From assembly GCF_022919155.1 (NCBI RefSeq), contig NZ_CP095045.1, forward strand, positions 62,001-126,000: 64,000 nucleotides of DNA, written 5' to 3'. Positions 45,696 through 54,326 of this stretch are shown here, one piece after another. The notes beneath the pieces are model-generated. The model made no database searches, was not told where the DNA came from, and saw nothing but the letters and a program-made list of their open reading frames with translations. This DNA is from Leucobacter allii (GTDB lineage Bacteria > Actinomycetota > Actinomycetes > Actinomycetales > Microbacteriaceae). The position numbers and the translations under genes were made by a program. Position 1 is the first letter of the stretch. Every line of letters begins with the position of its first letter.

Positions 45696-46562
45696 GTGTC
45701 GACGATGACGCGGCCCCATCCGGGGCCCACGGGGGGTCGAGTGGACATCGCAGCCGATGAGCACGTCAAGAAACGCACGGCCGCCGGGCGGATGCTCTCG
45801 CTGCTCGACGCCTTCCTTCGGGGCGGCGGGGCGCTGCGGCTCACCGACATCAGCCGGTACGCCGATCTCCCGCTCCCGACCGCGCACCGTCTCGTCCGCG
45901 AGCTCCTGGAGTGGGGCGGACTCGAGCAGGACGAGGAGGGCTGCTACCGGCTGAGCGGCAAGTTCCTGCGGCTCGCGTCCTCCTCGACGCGCGGCCTCGA
46001 GATTCGCGAGCACGCGCTGCCCCACCTCATCGCGCTCCACCGCACCTCGGGCCAGGCCGTGCAGCTCGCCGTGCGCGACGACCGCGACATCGTCTATCTC
46101 GAAGCGCTGCGGACGCACCCGAACTGGTCGGGTGAGGCCCGGATCGGCGGTCGGCTTCCGCTGCACGTGTCGGCCGCGGGCTTGGTGCTCCTCGCCGGCG
46201 CCGGACCGGACGCCCTCGAGGACTACCTCAGCGGGCCGCTGAAGCGGTACACCGAGCACACGCCCGTCGATCCCGACGCGATCCGCGCGACCGTCGCCCG
46301 CATCCGGCAGGAGAAGGCGATGATCGCGGAGCGCTTCATCACCCACGACGCCGGCGGCGTCGGTGTGCCCGTGACGAACGGCATGGGCGAGACGATCGCC
46401 GCCGTCGGCCTGATCTACTTCACCGGGAAGGACCGGCCGCAGGCGCTGCTCGACATGGTGCGCCTCGCGGCCCATCGGATCTCCCGGGCGATCTGCGAGC
46501 GCCCGGGACAGCCCGACCCGCGCACCGTCGACTTCAAGCGGCGGCACGCGGGGCTGCTGTAG
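45696..46562 (+). CDS. IclR family transcriptional regulator 2
   Basis: A 288-residue regulator. The helix-turn-helix (about 28-80) has LRLTDISRYADLPLPTAHRL and recognition helix PTAHRLVRELL. The effector domain (about 95-265) has LPLHVSAAGLVLLA and GVPVTNGMGETIAAVGL. The GTG is six bases after AGGGA. It lies between the SDR A/thioredoxin reductase operon and the divergent SDR B/alcohol dehydrogenase promoters. This makes it the best candidate to bind the TTCCG-N5-CGGAA sites there. Confidence 0.88.
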   Translation: MSTMTRPHPGPTGGRVDIAADEHVKKRTAAGRMLSLLDAFLRGGGALRLTDISRYADLPLPTAHRLVRELLEWGGLEQDEEGCYRLSGKFLRLASSSTRGLEIREHALPHLIALHRTSGQAVQLAVRDDRDIVYLEALRTHPNWSGEARIGGRLPLHVSAAGLVLLAGAGPDALEDYLSGPLKRYTEHTPVDPDAIRATVARIRQEKAMIAERFITHDAGGVGVPVTNGMGETIAAVGLIYFTGKDRPQALLDMVRLAAHRISRAICERPGQPDPRTVDFKRRHAGLL

Positions 46563-46571
46563 CCGGGCGGC

Positions 46572-47447
46572 TCATCCCGCGCGGTACACGGGCGAGGAGA
46601 GCAGAAAGGGGATCGCCGCGGCGCGCGTCTCGTCGATCGGCTCGTCGGGGAAGGCGGCCTCGATCGCCGCGTGGCGCTCCGCGAGCCCGGCGCGGAACTC
46701 GGGGTGCGTGAGGATGAACATGTCGCCGCGCCGCATCCCGGCGAGCACGCGCTCGCCCGCCTCCTCCGCGCTCATGTAGGGCTGCCGGCGCGAGGCCTCC
46801 GCGAAGTCCTGCGACGGCACGGCGTAGCCGGAGCTGCCGTACGCCTCCGGACGGTTGCCGACCGCCGTCGCGATGTTGCTGTGCACGGGGCCCGGGCAGT
46901 ACGCGGAGACCGCGATCCCCTCGGGCAGCAGCTCGATGTGCATCGCCTCCGACAGTGCGATCACCGCCGCCTTGGTCATGGAATAGAGTCCCGCGACGAC
47001 CGGGACCAGCCCGCCCATCGACGAGGTGTTGACGATCCGCCCGCCGCGGCCGCCGGCGCGGATGAGCGGCAGGAAGGCCTGGATCCCGTTGCCGACGCCG
47101 CGGATGTTGACGTCGATCACCCAGTCCCAGTCCTCGGGCGTCGCCTCCGTCACGGGGCCGGTCAGGCCGATGCCGGCGTTGTTGATGAGGACGTCCACGC
47201 GCCCGTGGCGCCGCATCACTTCCGCCGCCGCGTCGCGCATCGCCGCGAGGTCCACGACGTCCACGCGCAGCGCGTCGAGCTCAAGCCCCTCCGCGGCAAA
47301 GAGGCGAGCCGTCTCTGCGAGGTGCTCCTCTCCGCGGCCGAGGACCACGACCCGCATCCCCGCCCGTGCGAACGCTCGCGCGATACCGCGCCCGATCCCG
47401 CTGGATCCCCCGGTGATGACGGCGACCCCGCCCTCGATCTCGACCAT
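46572..47447 (-). CDS. Short-chain dehydrogenase/reductase (SDR B)
   Basis: A 291-residue NAD(P)-dependent oxidoreductase with TGGSSGIGRGIA, NNAGIG, NTSSMGG and YSMTK. The C-terminal extension (about 200-291) is longer than in the simplest SDRs. GAGGAG lies before the ATG at 47447. It is transcribed away from the NDMA-dependent alcohol dehydrogenase gene, and the 247-bp gap holds one imperfect operator-like site (47548). The stop lies nine bases from that of IclR 2 on the opposite strand. Confidence 0.87.
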   Translation of the reverse strand: MVEIEGGVAVITGGSSGIGRGIARAFARAGMRVVVLGRGEEHLAETARLFAAEGLELDALRVDVVDLAAMRDAAAEVMRRHGRVDVLINNAGIGLTGPVTEATPEDWDWVIDVNIRGVGNGIQAFLPLIRAGGRGGRIVNTSSMGGLVPVVAGLYSMTKAAVIALSEAMHIELLPEGIAVSAYCPGPVHSNIATAVGNRPEAYGSSGYAVPSQDFAEASRRQPYMSAEEAGERVLAGMRRGDMFILTHPEFRAGLAERHAAIEAAFPDEPIDETRAAAIPFLLSSPVYRAG

Positions 47448-47547
47448 CCTCAGTCTCCTCTGCTCCTCGTGCGCGGCCGCGGCGGGGCCTCCGTCGCGCC
47501 GGCGTTGGCTGCCAGTCAACCCGGGCGGGCTGGCTCGGAGGAATTTC

Positions 47548-47564
47548 CTTCCGTCCGGTGAAAG
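47548..47564. promoter_or_regulatory. IclR-type operator-like site (site 4, imperfect)
   Basis: CTTCCG-TCCGG-TGAAAG keeps the left half-site exactly and four of six bases of the right half. It lies in the 247-bp divergent gap between SDR B and the first alcohol dehydrogenase. This is the weakest of the set. Confidence 0.45.
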
Positions 47565-47694
47565 TCCGATGGGCCGACCCGCGCTCCGGGCCGAGAGTGG
47601 GAGCACGCCGGACGCCCGGCTGCCGGAACGGCGGGACGACGACTCCAACGGCGGAGCCGTCGCAGCCCCGCACTCACGATCGGAAAGGCGCACC

Positions 47695-48864
47695 ATGAGC
47701 ACACGCTCCACAGACACCGTCATCGATACCGGAACGGACGCCGCACCCGCGCGCGGCGGCATGACCACGCGCGCGGTCGTCTGCCGGGCGCCGGGCACCC
47801 CGTGGGAGCTCACCGAGCTGGAGCTCGACGAGCCCCGCGCCAACGAGGTGCGCATCAAGTTCTACGCGGCGGGCATGTGCCACTCAGACGACCACATCCA
47901 GAAGGGCGACGCGCCGATGCGGATGCCGGTGGTGGGCGGGCACGAGGGCGCCGGCATCATCGACGCCATCGGCGCGGGCGTGACCCGGGTGCAGGTCGGC
48001 GATCACGTCGTCTGCTCCTTCATCCCCGCCTGCGGCAAGTGCCGCTACTGCTCCACGGGGCGGCAGAACCTCTGCGACGAGGGCAAGAACGCCGCGACCG
48101 GCGAGTTCTCGGACGGCACCTTCCGCTTCCATCAGGACGGCGTCGACTTCGGGGGGCTCTGCGTGCTCGGCACCTTCTCGCAGTACTCCGTGGTCTCCGA
48201 GTACTCGGTCATCCCGATCCCGAAGGACGTCCCCTTCGAGGTCGCCGCGCTCGTGGGCTGCGCGGTGCCGACGGGCTGGGGGACGGCGGTGCACGCCGCG
48301 GGCGTCCGCGCGGGCGAGACCGTGGTCGTGTACGGCGCCGGCGGCGTCGGCAGCAACGCCGTCCAGGGCGCGGCGCTCGCGGGCGCCCAGCGCATCGTGG
48401 TCGTCGACCCCGTGGAGTTCAAGCGGGAGCAGGCGATGGTCTTCGGTGCGACACACGCCTTCGCCACAGCCGAGGAGGCGCACGAGTTTGTGGTCGATGC
48501 GACGTGGGGCGAGCTCGCCGACCACGCCATCATCACCGTCGGGATCCTCCACGACGCCGTCATCCACGACGCGATCGCCGTCGTCGGCAAGACCGGTCAG
48601 GTCACCATCACCGCGGTGGGCAACGGCTGGATCGACGAGAACCCCGGCATGCTCATCGGCTACCAGCGCCGGATCCAGGGAGCGATCTTCGGCGGCTGCA
48701 ACCCCCTCCACGACATCCCGCGGCTCATCAGCCTCTACCAGAGCGGTCACCTCAAGCTCGACGAGCTGGTCACGCGCACCTACACCCTCGAGCAGATCAA
48801 CGAGGGGTACCAGGACATGCTCGACGGCAAGAACATCCGCGGCGTCGTGCTCATTGACCACTAG
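47695..48864 (+). CDS. NDMA-dependent (mycofactocin-type) zinc alcohol dehydrogenase 1
   Basis: A 389-residue medium-chain dehydrogenase of the NDMA-dependent family typified by Rxyl_3153. In this family a tightly held NAD is re-oxidised by an artificial acceptor in vitro and, it is thought, by mycofactocin in vivo. It has catalytic-zinc motifs GMCHSDDH and GHEGAG, the structural-zinc cysteines CGKCRYCSTGRQNLC, and GAGGVGSNAVQGA. The N-terminus has about 22 extra residues before MTTRAVV, so the in-frame ATG at 47761 is an alternative. It heads a long operon with an aldehyde dehydrogenase and a second paralogue. Confidence 0.87.
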   Translation: MSTRSTDTVIDTGTDAAPARGGMTTRAVVCRAPGTPWELTELELDEPRANEVRIKFYAAGMCHSDDHIQKGDAPMRMPVVGGHEGAGIIDAIGAGVTRVQVGDHVVCSFIPACGKCRYCSTGRQNLCDEGKNAATGEFSDGTFRFHQDGVDFGGLCVLGTFSQYSVVSEYSVIPIPKDVPFEVAALVGCAVPTGWGTAVHAAGVRAGETVVVYGAGGVGSNAVQGAALAGAQRIVVVDPVEFKREQAMVFGATHAFATAEEAHEFVVDATWGELADHAIITVGILHDAVIHDAIAVVGKTGQVTITAVGNGWIDENPGMLIGYQRRIQGAIFGGCNPLHDIPRLISLYQSGHLKLDELVTRTYTLEQINEGYQDMLDGKNIRGVVLIDH

Positions 48865-48928
48865 CCGCCGCGCCGCCCCGCACGACCGCGTCGGCGGATC
48901 CATTCGACGAGGAAAGAGGAAGCAGGAC

Positions 48929-50407
48929 ATGGACACCATCACCGAGCTCGACGGCGAGCTCATCGTGGACCGGGCTCAGCTCATCGGCGGGGACTGGGTC
49001 CCCGCCGCGGGCGGCGAGCTCATCGACGTCATCAACCCCGCGAACGGCGAGCTCATCGCGAGCGTGCCGCGCGGCGGCGCGGAGGATGTGGAACGCGCGG
49101 TGCAGGCCGCCGAGCGGGCACTGCCGGGGTGGCGCGACACCCACGCCACGGCCCGGGCCGCCGCGCTCTTCCGCTGGGCCGCGCTCGTCGAGGAGCACGC
49201 CGATGCGCTCGACCAGATCGAGTCGCAGGAGGTGGGGCGGCCGCACTGGGGCCTCTCCCCGATGGCCGGGCAGATCCGCTTCATCGCGGGGCAGGCCGAC
49301 AAGGTGCAGGGCCTCTCGCTGCCCACCTACCAGCCCGACACGCTCGGCATGACGCTGCGGGAGCCCTTCGGCGTGGTCGGCGCCATCATCCCCTGGAACG
49401 CCCCGGGCCCGATGTTCGTCACCGAGGTCGCCTCGGCCATCGCCGCGGGCAACGCGATCGTCATCAAGCCGGCCGAGGACGCGCCGCTCATCGGTCTCGC
49501 GCTCGCGAAGCTGGCGCTCCGGGCCGGGGTGCCCGCCGGGGTCATCAACGTCGTGACCGGGCTGGGCCGCGAGGCCGGCGCAGCGATCCCCGCGCATCCC
49601 CGGATCCGTCGCGTCGGCTTCACGGGCTCGCCGGCGACCGGCGCGGCCGTCATGGAGGCCTGCGCCAAGAACCTGACGCCGCTGCACCTCGAGCTGGGCG
49701 GCAAGTCCCCGCAGCTGGTCTTCCCCGACGCCGACCTCGACGTCGCCGTACCCGCGATGGTCACGGGGATCACGCTGAACACCGGGCAGATCTGCGCCGC
49801 GGGCTCCCGGGTGATCGTGCACCGCAGCATCCACGCCGAGCTCGTCGACCGGCTCGCCGCCCAGATGGAGACGGTCTCCGTGGGGCCCTGGCATCAGCCG
49901 GTGAACATGGGCCCGCTCATCAACGGGCGGCAGCACGAGCGGGTGCTCGGGTACATCGAGGAGGGCAAGCGCGGGGGCGCTGAGCTCGTGACCGGCGGCG
50001 GCCGGCCCGCAGGCGAGGACTTCGCGCGCGGTTTCTTCGTGCAGCCGACGCTCTTCGACGGCGTGTCCCCCGACATGCGCATCGCCCGGGAGGAGATCTT
50101 CGGCCCCGTGCTCTCCGTGATCGCCGTCGACGACGAGGCCGAGGCCGTCGAGGTCGCGAACGGCACGGACTACGGCCTGGTCGCCTCGGTGTGGACGCAG
50201 GACGTCGGGGTCGCCGTGCGCATGAGCCGCCGGATCGAGGCCGGCCAGATCGGCGTGAACAACGCGCTGGGCTCCGGCGTCATCGGGGGCCCGTTCGGCG
50301 GCTACAAGAAGAGCGGCTTCGGCCGGACGATGGGCGCCGACTCGGTGCTCGACTGGACCCAGGTCAAAACCGTTTCCCTGCGCGGCGCCGCGGCGCCCCA
50401 GCTCTGA
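48929..50407 (+). CDS. NAD(P)-dependent aldehyde dehydrogenase
   Basis: A 492-residue aldehyde dehydrogenase. The catalytic Cys is in NTGQICAAGSRV and the general-base Glu in LELGGKSPQ. PWNAPGP and FTGSPATG mark the cofactor-binding core, and GPFGGYKKSGFGR the end. It is close to betaine/phenylacetaldehyde-type aldehyde dehydrogenases, but the substrate cannot be assigned. It lies 64 bases after alcohol dehydrogenase 1 and 11 before alcohol dehydrogenase 2. That order fits stepwise oxidation of alcohol to aldehyde to acid. Confidence 0.92.
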   Translation: MDTITELDGELIVDRAQLIGGDWVPAAGGELIDVINPANGELIASVPRGGAEDVERAVQAAERALPGWRDTHATARAAALFRWAALVEEHADALDQIESQEVGRPHWGLSPMAGQIRFIAGQADKVQGLSLPTYQPDTLGMTLREPFGVVGAIIPWNAPGPMFVTEVASAIAAGNAIVIKPAEDAPLIGLALAKLALRAGVPAGVINVVTGLGREAGAAIPAHPRIRRVGFTGSPATGAAVMEACAKNLTPLHLELGGKSPQLVFPDADLDVAVPAMVTGITLNTGQICAAGSRVIVHRSIHAELVDRLAAQMETVSVGPWHQPVNMGPLINGRQHERVLGYIEEGKRGGAELVTGGGRPAGEDFARGFFVQPTLFDGVSPDMRIAREEIFGPVLSVIAVDDEAEAVEVANGTDYGLVASVWTQDVGVAVRMSRRIEAGQIGVNNALGSGVIGGPFGGYKKSGFGRTMGADSVLDWTQVKTVSLRGAAAPQL

Positions 50408-50418
50408 GAGGACCCATC

Positions 50419-51540
50419 ATGGCCACCATCACCACCCGTGCGGCCGTCGCCCACGAGGCGCACGAGGACTGGCGGATCACCGAGCTGCAGCTCGACGATC
50501 CGCGCGAGCACGAGGTCCGCATCAAGTTCGCCGCCTCCGGGCTGTGCCACTCCGACCACCACATCACCGCGGGGGACGCCCCGGTCCGCTTCCCGATCGT
50601 GGGCGGCCACGAGGGTGCCGGCATCGTCGAGTCGGTCGGCCCGAACGTCCGCCGCGTGCGGCCGGGCGATCGGGTCGTCTGCTCCTACATCCCCGCCTGC
50701 GGCGCCTGCCGTCCCTGCTCCACCGGGCACCAGAACATGTGCGTCAAGGGACTCAACGCCGGCACCGGCATGTTCCTCGACGGCAGCTACCGCTTCCACG
50801 GAGCGGGGCAGGATTACGGGGGCTTCTGCTCGCTCGGCACCTTCTCCGAGTACGCGGTCGTCTCGGAGTGGGCGGCGGTCCCGCTCCCCGACGACATCCC
50901 GTTCGAGCTCGGCTCCCTGGTCGGCTGCGGTGTGCCCACGGGCTGGGGCTCCGCCGTCAACGCCGGGGAGGTGCGCGCGGGCGACACCGTCGTCGTCTTC
51001 GGCGCGGGCGGCGTCGGCAGCAACGCCGTCCAGGGCGCGCGGTTCGCGGGCGCCAAGAACGTCATCGTCGTCGACCCGGTCGAGTTCAAGCGCGAGCACA
51101 GCCGCATCTTCGGGGCCACCCACGCCTTCGCCACGGCCGCCGAGGCCCGCGAGTTCGTCGTCGAGACGACCTGGGGGCAGCTCGCGGACAAGGTCATCAT
51201 CACGGCGGACGCGACCACCGAGGAGATGGTGAACGCCGCCGTGCTCATGACCGGCAAGGGCGGGAAGGTGGTCATCACGTCGGTGGGCCACCTGAGCGAG
51301 CGGGCGGTGCACGTCCACGCCGGGATGCTCATCAGCTACCAGCGGCAGATCCGCGGCGCGCTCTTCGGGGACTGCAATCCCCTGTACGACATCCCGAAGC
51401 TCCTCGGGCTCTACCGCTCGGGAGACCTCAAGCTCGACGAGCTCATCACGCGGCGCTACACGCTGGATCAGGTCAACGACGCCTACCGGGACCTCGTCGC
51501 GGGACGGAACATCCGGGGCATCATCACCCACGACCACTAG
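50419..51540 (+). CDS. NDMA-dependent (mycofactocin-type) zinc alcohol dehydrogenase 2
   Basis: A 373-residue paralogue of the gene at 47695 with the same motifs (GLCHSDHH, GHEGAG, CGACRPCSTGHQNMC, GAGGVGSNAVQGA). It lacks the N-terminal extension. The two are clearly diverged rather than recent copies. GAGAGGA lies before the ATG, 11 bases after the aldehyde dehydrogenase stop. Two such enzymes around one aldehyde dehydrogenase may handle two alcohol steps or two stereoisomers. Mycofactocin genes are not in the window. Confidence 0.88.
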   Translation: MATITTRAAVAHEAHEDWRITELQLDDPREHEVRIKFAASGLCHSDHHITAGDAPVRFPIVGGHEGAGIVESVGPNVRRVRPGDRVVCSYIPACGACRPCSTGHQNMCVKGLNAGTGMFLDGSYRFHGAGQDYGGFCSLGTFSEYAVVSEWAAVPLPDDIPFELGSLVGCGVPTGWGSAVNAGEVRAGDTVVVFGAGGVGSNAVQGARFAGAKNVIVVDPVEFKREHSRIFGATHAFATAAEAREFVVETTWGQLADKVIITADATTEEMVNAAVLMTGKGGKVVITSVGHLSERAVHVHAGMLISYQRQIRGALFGDCNPLYDIPKLLGLYRSGDLKLDELITRRYTLDQVNDAYRDLVAGRNIRGIITHDH

Positions 51541-51574
51541 GCGCCGGACCCCGGCCACGACGGAGGAACGACTC

Positions 51575-52120
51575 ATGTCCAATCCCATTCTCGACCCCAC
51601 GGGGCGGTCCAGGCGCGCCCCGCACGGCGCCGACGCGCCCCGACCGCGACTGTCGAGCCTGCAGGGGGCGCGCATCGGCCTCCTGGACAACACGAAGCAC
51701 AATGCGGGGCTCTTCCTCGAACGGGTGGCCGCGCGGCTGCGCGCTGACTACGGGGCCGAGGTCGCCCTCGTCGAGGTGAAGCGGAACTTCTCGGTGCCGC
51801 TCGAGCAGGAGGTCATCGACCGCTTCGCCGAGCGCTGCGACGCCGTGATCGGCGGCGTGGGCGACTGCGGCTCCTGCAGCGCGGCGGCCGTCACCGACGG
51901 CATCGCGTTCCAGCGCGCCGGGCTGCCCGCCGCGGTCGTGCTCACGGACGCCTTCGCCGCGACGGGCAGCACGATGGCGCGCCTGCAGGGCATGCCGGAC
52001 TACACCTGGGTGACGACCGGCCATCCGGTGGCGGTGCTCACCCCCGAGGAGGTCGACGAGCGCGCCCGCGCGGCGGTGCCGGGGATCGTCGCGGCGCTCG
52101 AGACGGGAGCCGTCGCATGA
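51575..52120 (+). CDS. UGSC-family redox protein (cysteine form, CGSC)
   Basis: A 181-residue alpha/beta protein with the motif DCGSCS (Cys98, Cys101) after a hydrophobic strand (DAVIGGVG). A helix and AGLPAAVVLTDAF follow. In relatives the first Cys is selenocysteine, giving the family name UGSC. The strand, U/C-x-x-C, helix, AGxPxVV layout resembles, in my reading, the active-site region of the selenoprotein B subunits of glycine/betaine reductases. The function is unknown; a thiol-based reductase or lyase is likely. The stop overlaps the next gene as ATGA. No selenocysteine insertion is needed here because the codon is TGC. Confidence 0.82.
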   Translation: MSNPILDPTGRSRRAPHGADAPRPRLSSLQGARIGLLDNTKHNAGLFLERVAARLRADYGAEVALVEVKRNFSVPLEQEVIDRFAERCDAVIGGVGDCGSCSAAAVTDGIAFQRAGLPAAVVLTDAFAATGSTMARLQGMPDYTWVTTGHPVAVLTPEEVDERARAAVPGIVAALETGAVA

Positions 52121-53208
52121 CGGCGCGCGTCGGGATCGATCCCGATCTCGCGCGCGCGGCGATCGAGGAGTGCTACGACGCGGGCTGGTCCGACGGGCTG
52201 CCGCTCGTGCCGGCGTCCCGCGAGCTCGTCGACCGCTTCCTCGCGGTCGCGGGCCGCGACCCCGACGAGGTCATCGGCCACCTGCCGCAGGTGGACCGTT
52301 CCGTCACGGTGGAGCTCGCCGCCATCAATGCGGCGATGGCCGGGTGCCTGCCCGAGTACTTCCCCGTCGTCCTCGCCGCGTGGGAGGCGCTCATGCTCGA
52401 GCGCGGCGCCGTCGGCGGCGGGTGGCAGTCCACGAGCGGGCCGGCTCCGATCATCCTCGTGAACGGCCCGATCCGCGGGGAGCTCGGCTTCAACAGCACC
52501 GGGGGCGCGTTCGGTCCCGGATTCCGGGCCAACGCGACCGTCGCCCGGGCGATCGGGCTGATCGTGCGCAACGCCTTCGGCATCCATCCGCACGAGCTCG
52601 AGCAGGCGACCCAGGGGCTCCCTGGCCGCTGGTCGATCTGCGTCGCCGAGAACGAGGAGGAGAGCCCGTGGCCCCCGTTGGCCGCGGAGCTCGGAGTGCC
52701 GGGCGACGCCGTGACGGCGACGCTGCTGCGCACCTGCGAGTACGTCGACAACCGGCACACCTCCGACCCCGAGCAGCTGCTCGGCGACTTCGCGGACACG
52801 ATCGGGCGATCGGGCGCGTGGATCTTCAAGCACGCCATGGTCGGCGTCATCCTCTGCCCCGAGCACGCGAGCCGGCTCGCCGCCGGCGGCTACGACCGGC
52901 GCGCCGTCGCGGAGTGGCTCGCGGAGCGCAGCGGCAGGAGCACGGCCCAGCTCGCGGCTGCCGGAAAGGACCGCGCCGACGAGAACGGCGTGCGCTCACC
53001 CGGCAGCGCCGACCCCCCCGAGTCCTTCCAGCGGACGCTGCCGCCGCTCGGGCCGGAGAACATCCTCATCGCCGTGGCCGGATCCCGCACCGCGGGCATC
53101 TCGATGGTCGTGCGGTTCTTCGCGAACTGGTCGGGCACCTCCGTGCCCATCCGTCGCGGACCGGACACTCGGACGACCACGGCGGAACCGGAAGGGAGCG
53201 GACGATGA
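52117..53208 (+). CDS. Conserved partner of the UGSC-family protein
   Basis: A 363-residue soluble protein of unknown function that I recognise as the usual genomic neighbour of UGSC proteins. Marked motifs are WSDGLPLVP (24-32), AAINAAMAGC with Cys77, VNGPI, GFNSTGGAFGPG (124-135) and CVAENEE (175-181). No cofactor-binding fold is obvious. Conserved Asn, Gly and Glu blocks suggest an enzyme active site. It is coupled to the UGSC gene upstream and to the zinc dehydrogenase downstream (ATGA overlaps both ways). It is probably the substrate-binding subunit of a two-protein enzyme (inference). Confidence 0.75.
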   Translation: MTARVGIDPDLARAAIEECYDAGWSDGLPLVPASRELVDRFLAVAGRDPDEVIGHLPQVDRSVTVELAAINAAMAGCLPEYFPVVLAAWEALMLERGAVGGGWQSTSGPAPIILVNGPIRGELGFNSTGGAFGPGFRANATVARAIGLIVRNAFGIHPHELEQATQGLPGRWSICVAENEEESPWPPLAAELGVPGDAVTATLLRTCEYVDNRHTSDPEQLLGDFADTIGRSGAWIFKHAMVGVILCPEHASRLAAGGYDRRAVAEWLAERSGRSTAQLAAAGKDRADENGVRSPGSADPPESFQRTLPPLGPENILIAVAGSRTAGISMVVRFFANWSGTSVPIRRGPDTRTTTAEPEGSGR

Positions 53209-54326
53209 GCGGGACGGTGCGGGCCGCCGTGCAGGTGGCGCCGAGGACGATCGAGATGCGGGAGTTCCGGCGGCCGAGGATCGGACCGGACGACGGGCTG
53301 CTGCGCGTCGAGGCGAACGGCATCTGCGGCAGCGACATCGAGATCTACCACGGCAACATCGTGATGAACCCCCGGCCGTTCGTCCCCGGGCACGAGCCGG
53401 TCGGCATCGTCGAAGAGGTCGGCGAGCGCGCGGCCGAGCGCTGGGGCGTCGAGCCGGGCGACCGCGTCGCCCTCGAGGTCGTGGTCCCGTGCCGATCGTG
53501 CGCGGATTGCCTGACGGGCGCCTACCAGGCCTGCCGCTTCCGCAAGTTCGGGCACGGCGTGACGGGCATCGACGTCGCACCGAGCCTCTGGGGCGGCTTC
53601 GCCGAGCACCTGTACCTGTCGCCGAACACGGTGATGCATCGGATCGACCCCGCCCTCCCGATCGAGATCGCGGCGCTGTACAACCCCCTCGGGGCCGGTG
53701 TGCGGTGGGCCGTGCAGCTCGGCGGCGTGGGACTCGGCGACTCGCTGCTCGTCCTCGGCCCCGGGCAGCGCGGGCTCGCCGCGGTAATCGCGGCGAAGGC
53801 CGCGGGCGCCGGCACCGTGATCGTCACCGGGCTGTCCTCGGACCGGCACAAGCTCGCGGTGGCGAGAGAGCTCGGCGCCGACCACACGCTCGTCGTCGAC
53901 GAGGAGGGGTTCGGCAGCGTGGCCGACGCCGTGCGCGACCTCACCGGGGGAGCGGGCGTCGACGTCGCGGTCGACCTCACGCCCATGGCCGCGCTGCCCA
54001 TCACGGACGCGCTGCAGTCGGTCAGGCACGGCGGCCGCGTGGTGCTGGCCGGCCTCAAGGGCAACCGCGAGATCCCGCTCGTCACGGATCTCATCATCAA
54101 CCGGGCGATCACGGTGAAGGGCGCCTTCGGCGTCGATGCCGCCGCGAACCGGCGCGCGATCCAGATCCTCGAATCCGGCACCGTGCCGCTGGAGAAGCTG
54201 CACACCCATACCTTCGGGCTCGATGAGGTCGGACTCGCGATCGAGACCCTCGCGGCCGACGCGGGGGACGACCCGGCCATCCACGTCTCGGTGCATCCCG
54301 GCTCAGCGACGGGGGGATCGCGATGA
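53205..54326 (+). CDS. Zinc-dependent medium-chain alcohol dehydrogenase
   Basis: A 373-residue NAD(P)-dependent dehydrogenase. The catalytic-zinc region has GICGSDIEIYHG and GHEPVG. The structural-zinc cysteines are in CRSCADCLTGAYQAC. The cofactor domain has LGPGQRGLAAVIAAKAAGA. It is the threonine/sorbitol dehydrogenase-like type rather than the NDMA-dependent one. Overlapping starts and stops tie it to the UGSC partner and the amidohydrolase. Substrate unknown. Confidence 0.88.
   Translation: MSGTVRAAVQVAPRTIEMREFRRPRIGPDDGLLRVEANGICGSDIEIYHGNIVMNPRPFVPGHEPVGIVEEVGERAAERWGVEPGDRVALEVVVPCRSCADCLTGAYQACRFRKFGHGVTGIDVAPSLWGGFAEHLYLSPNTVMHRIDPALPIEIAALYNPLGAGVRWAVQLGGVGLGDSLLVLGPGQRGLAAVIAAKAAGAGTVIVTGLSSDRHKLAVARELGADHTLVVDEEGFGSVADAVRDLTGGAGVDVAVDLTPMAALPITDALQSVRHGGRVVLAGLKGNREIPLVTDLIINRAITVKGAFGVDAAANRRAIQILESGTVPLEKLHTHTFGLDEVGLAIETLAADAGDDPAIHVSVHPGSATGGSR

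Noticed and set aside
51575-52120. Selenocysteine (in-frame TGA) in the UGSC-family gene
   Set aside because: The codon at the motif position is TGC, and the frame is open throughout, so this is the cysteine form.
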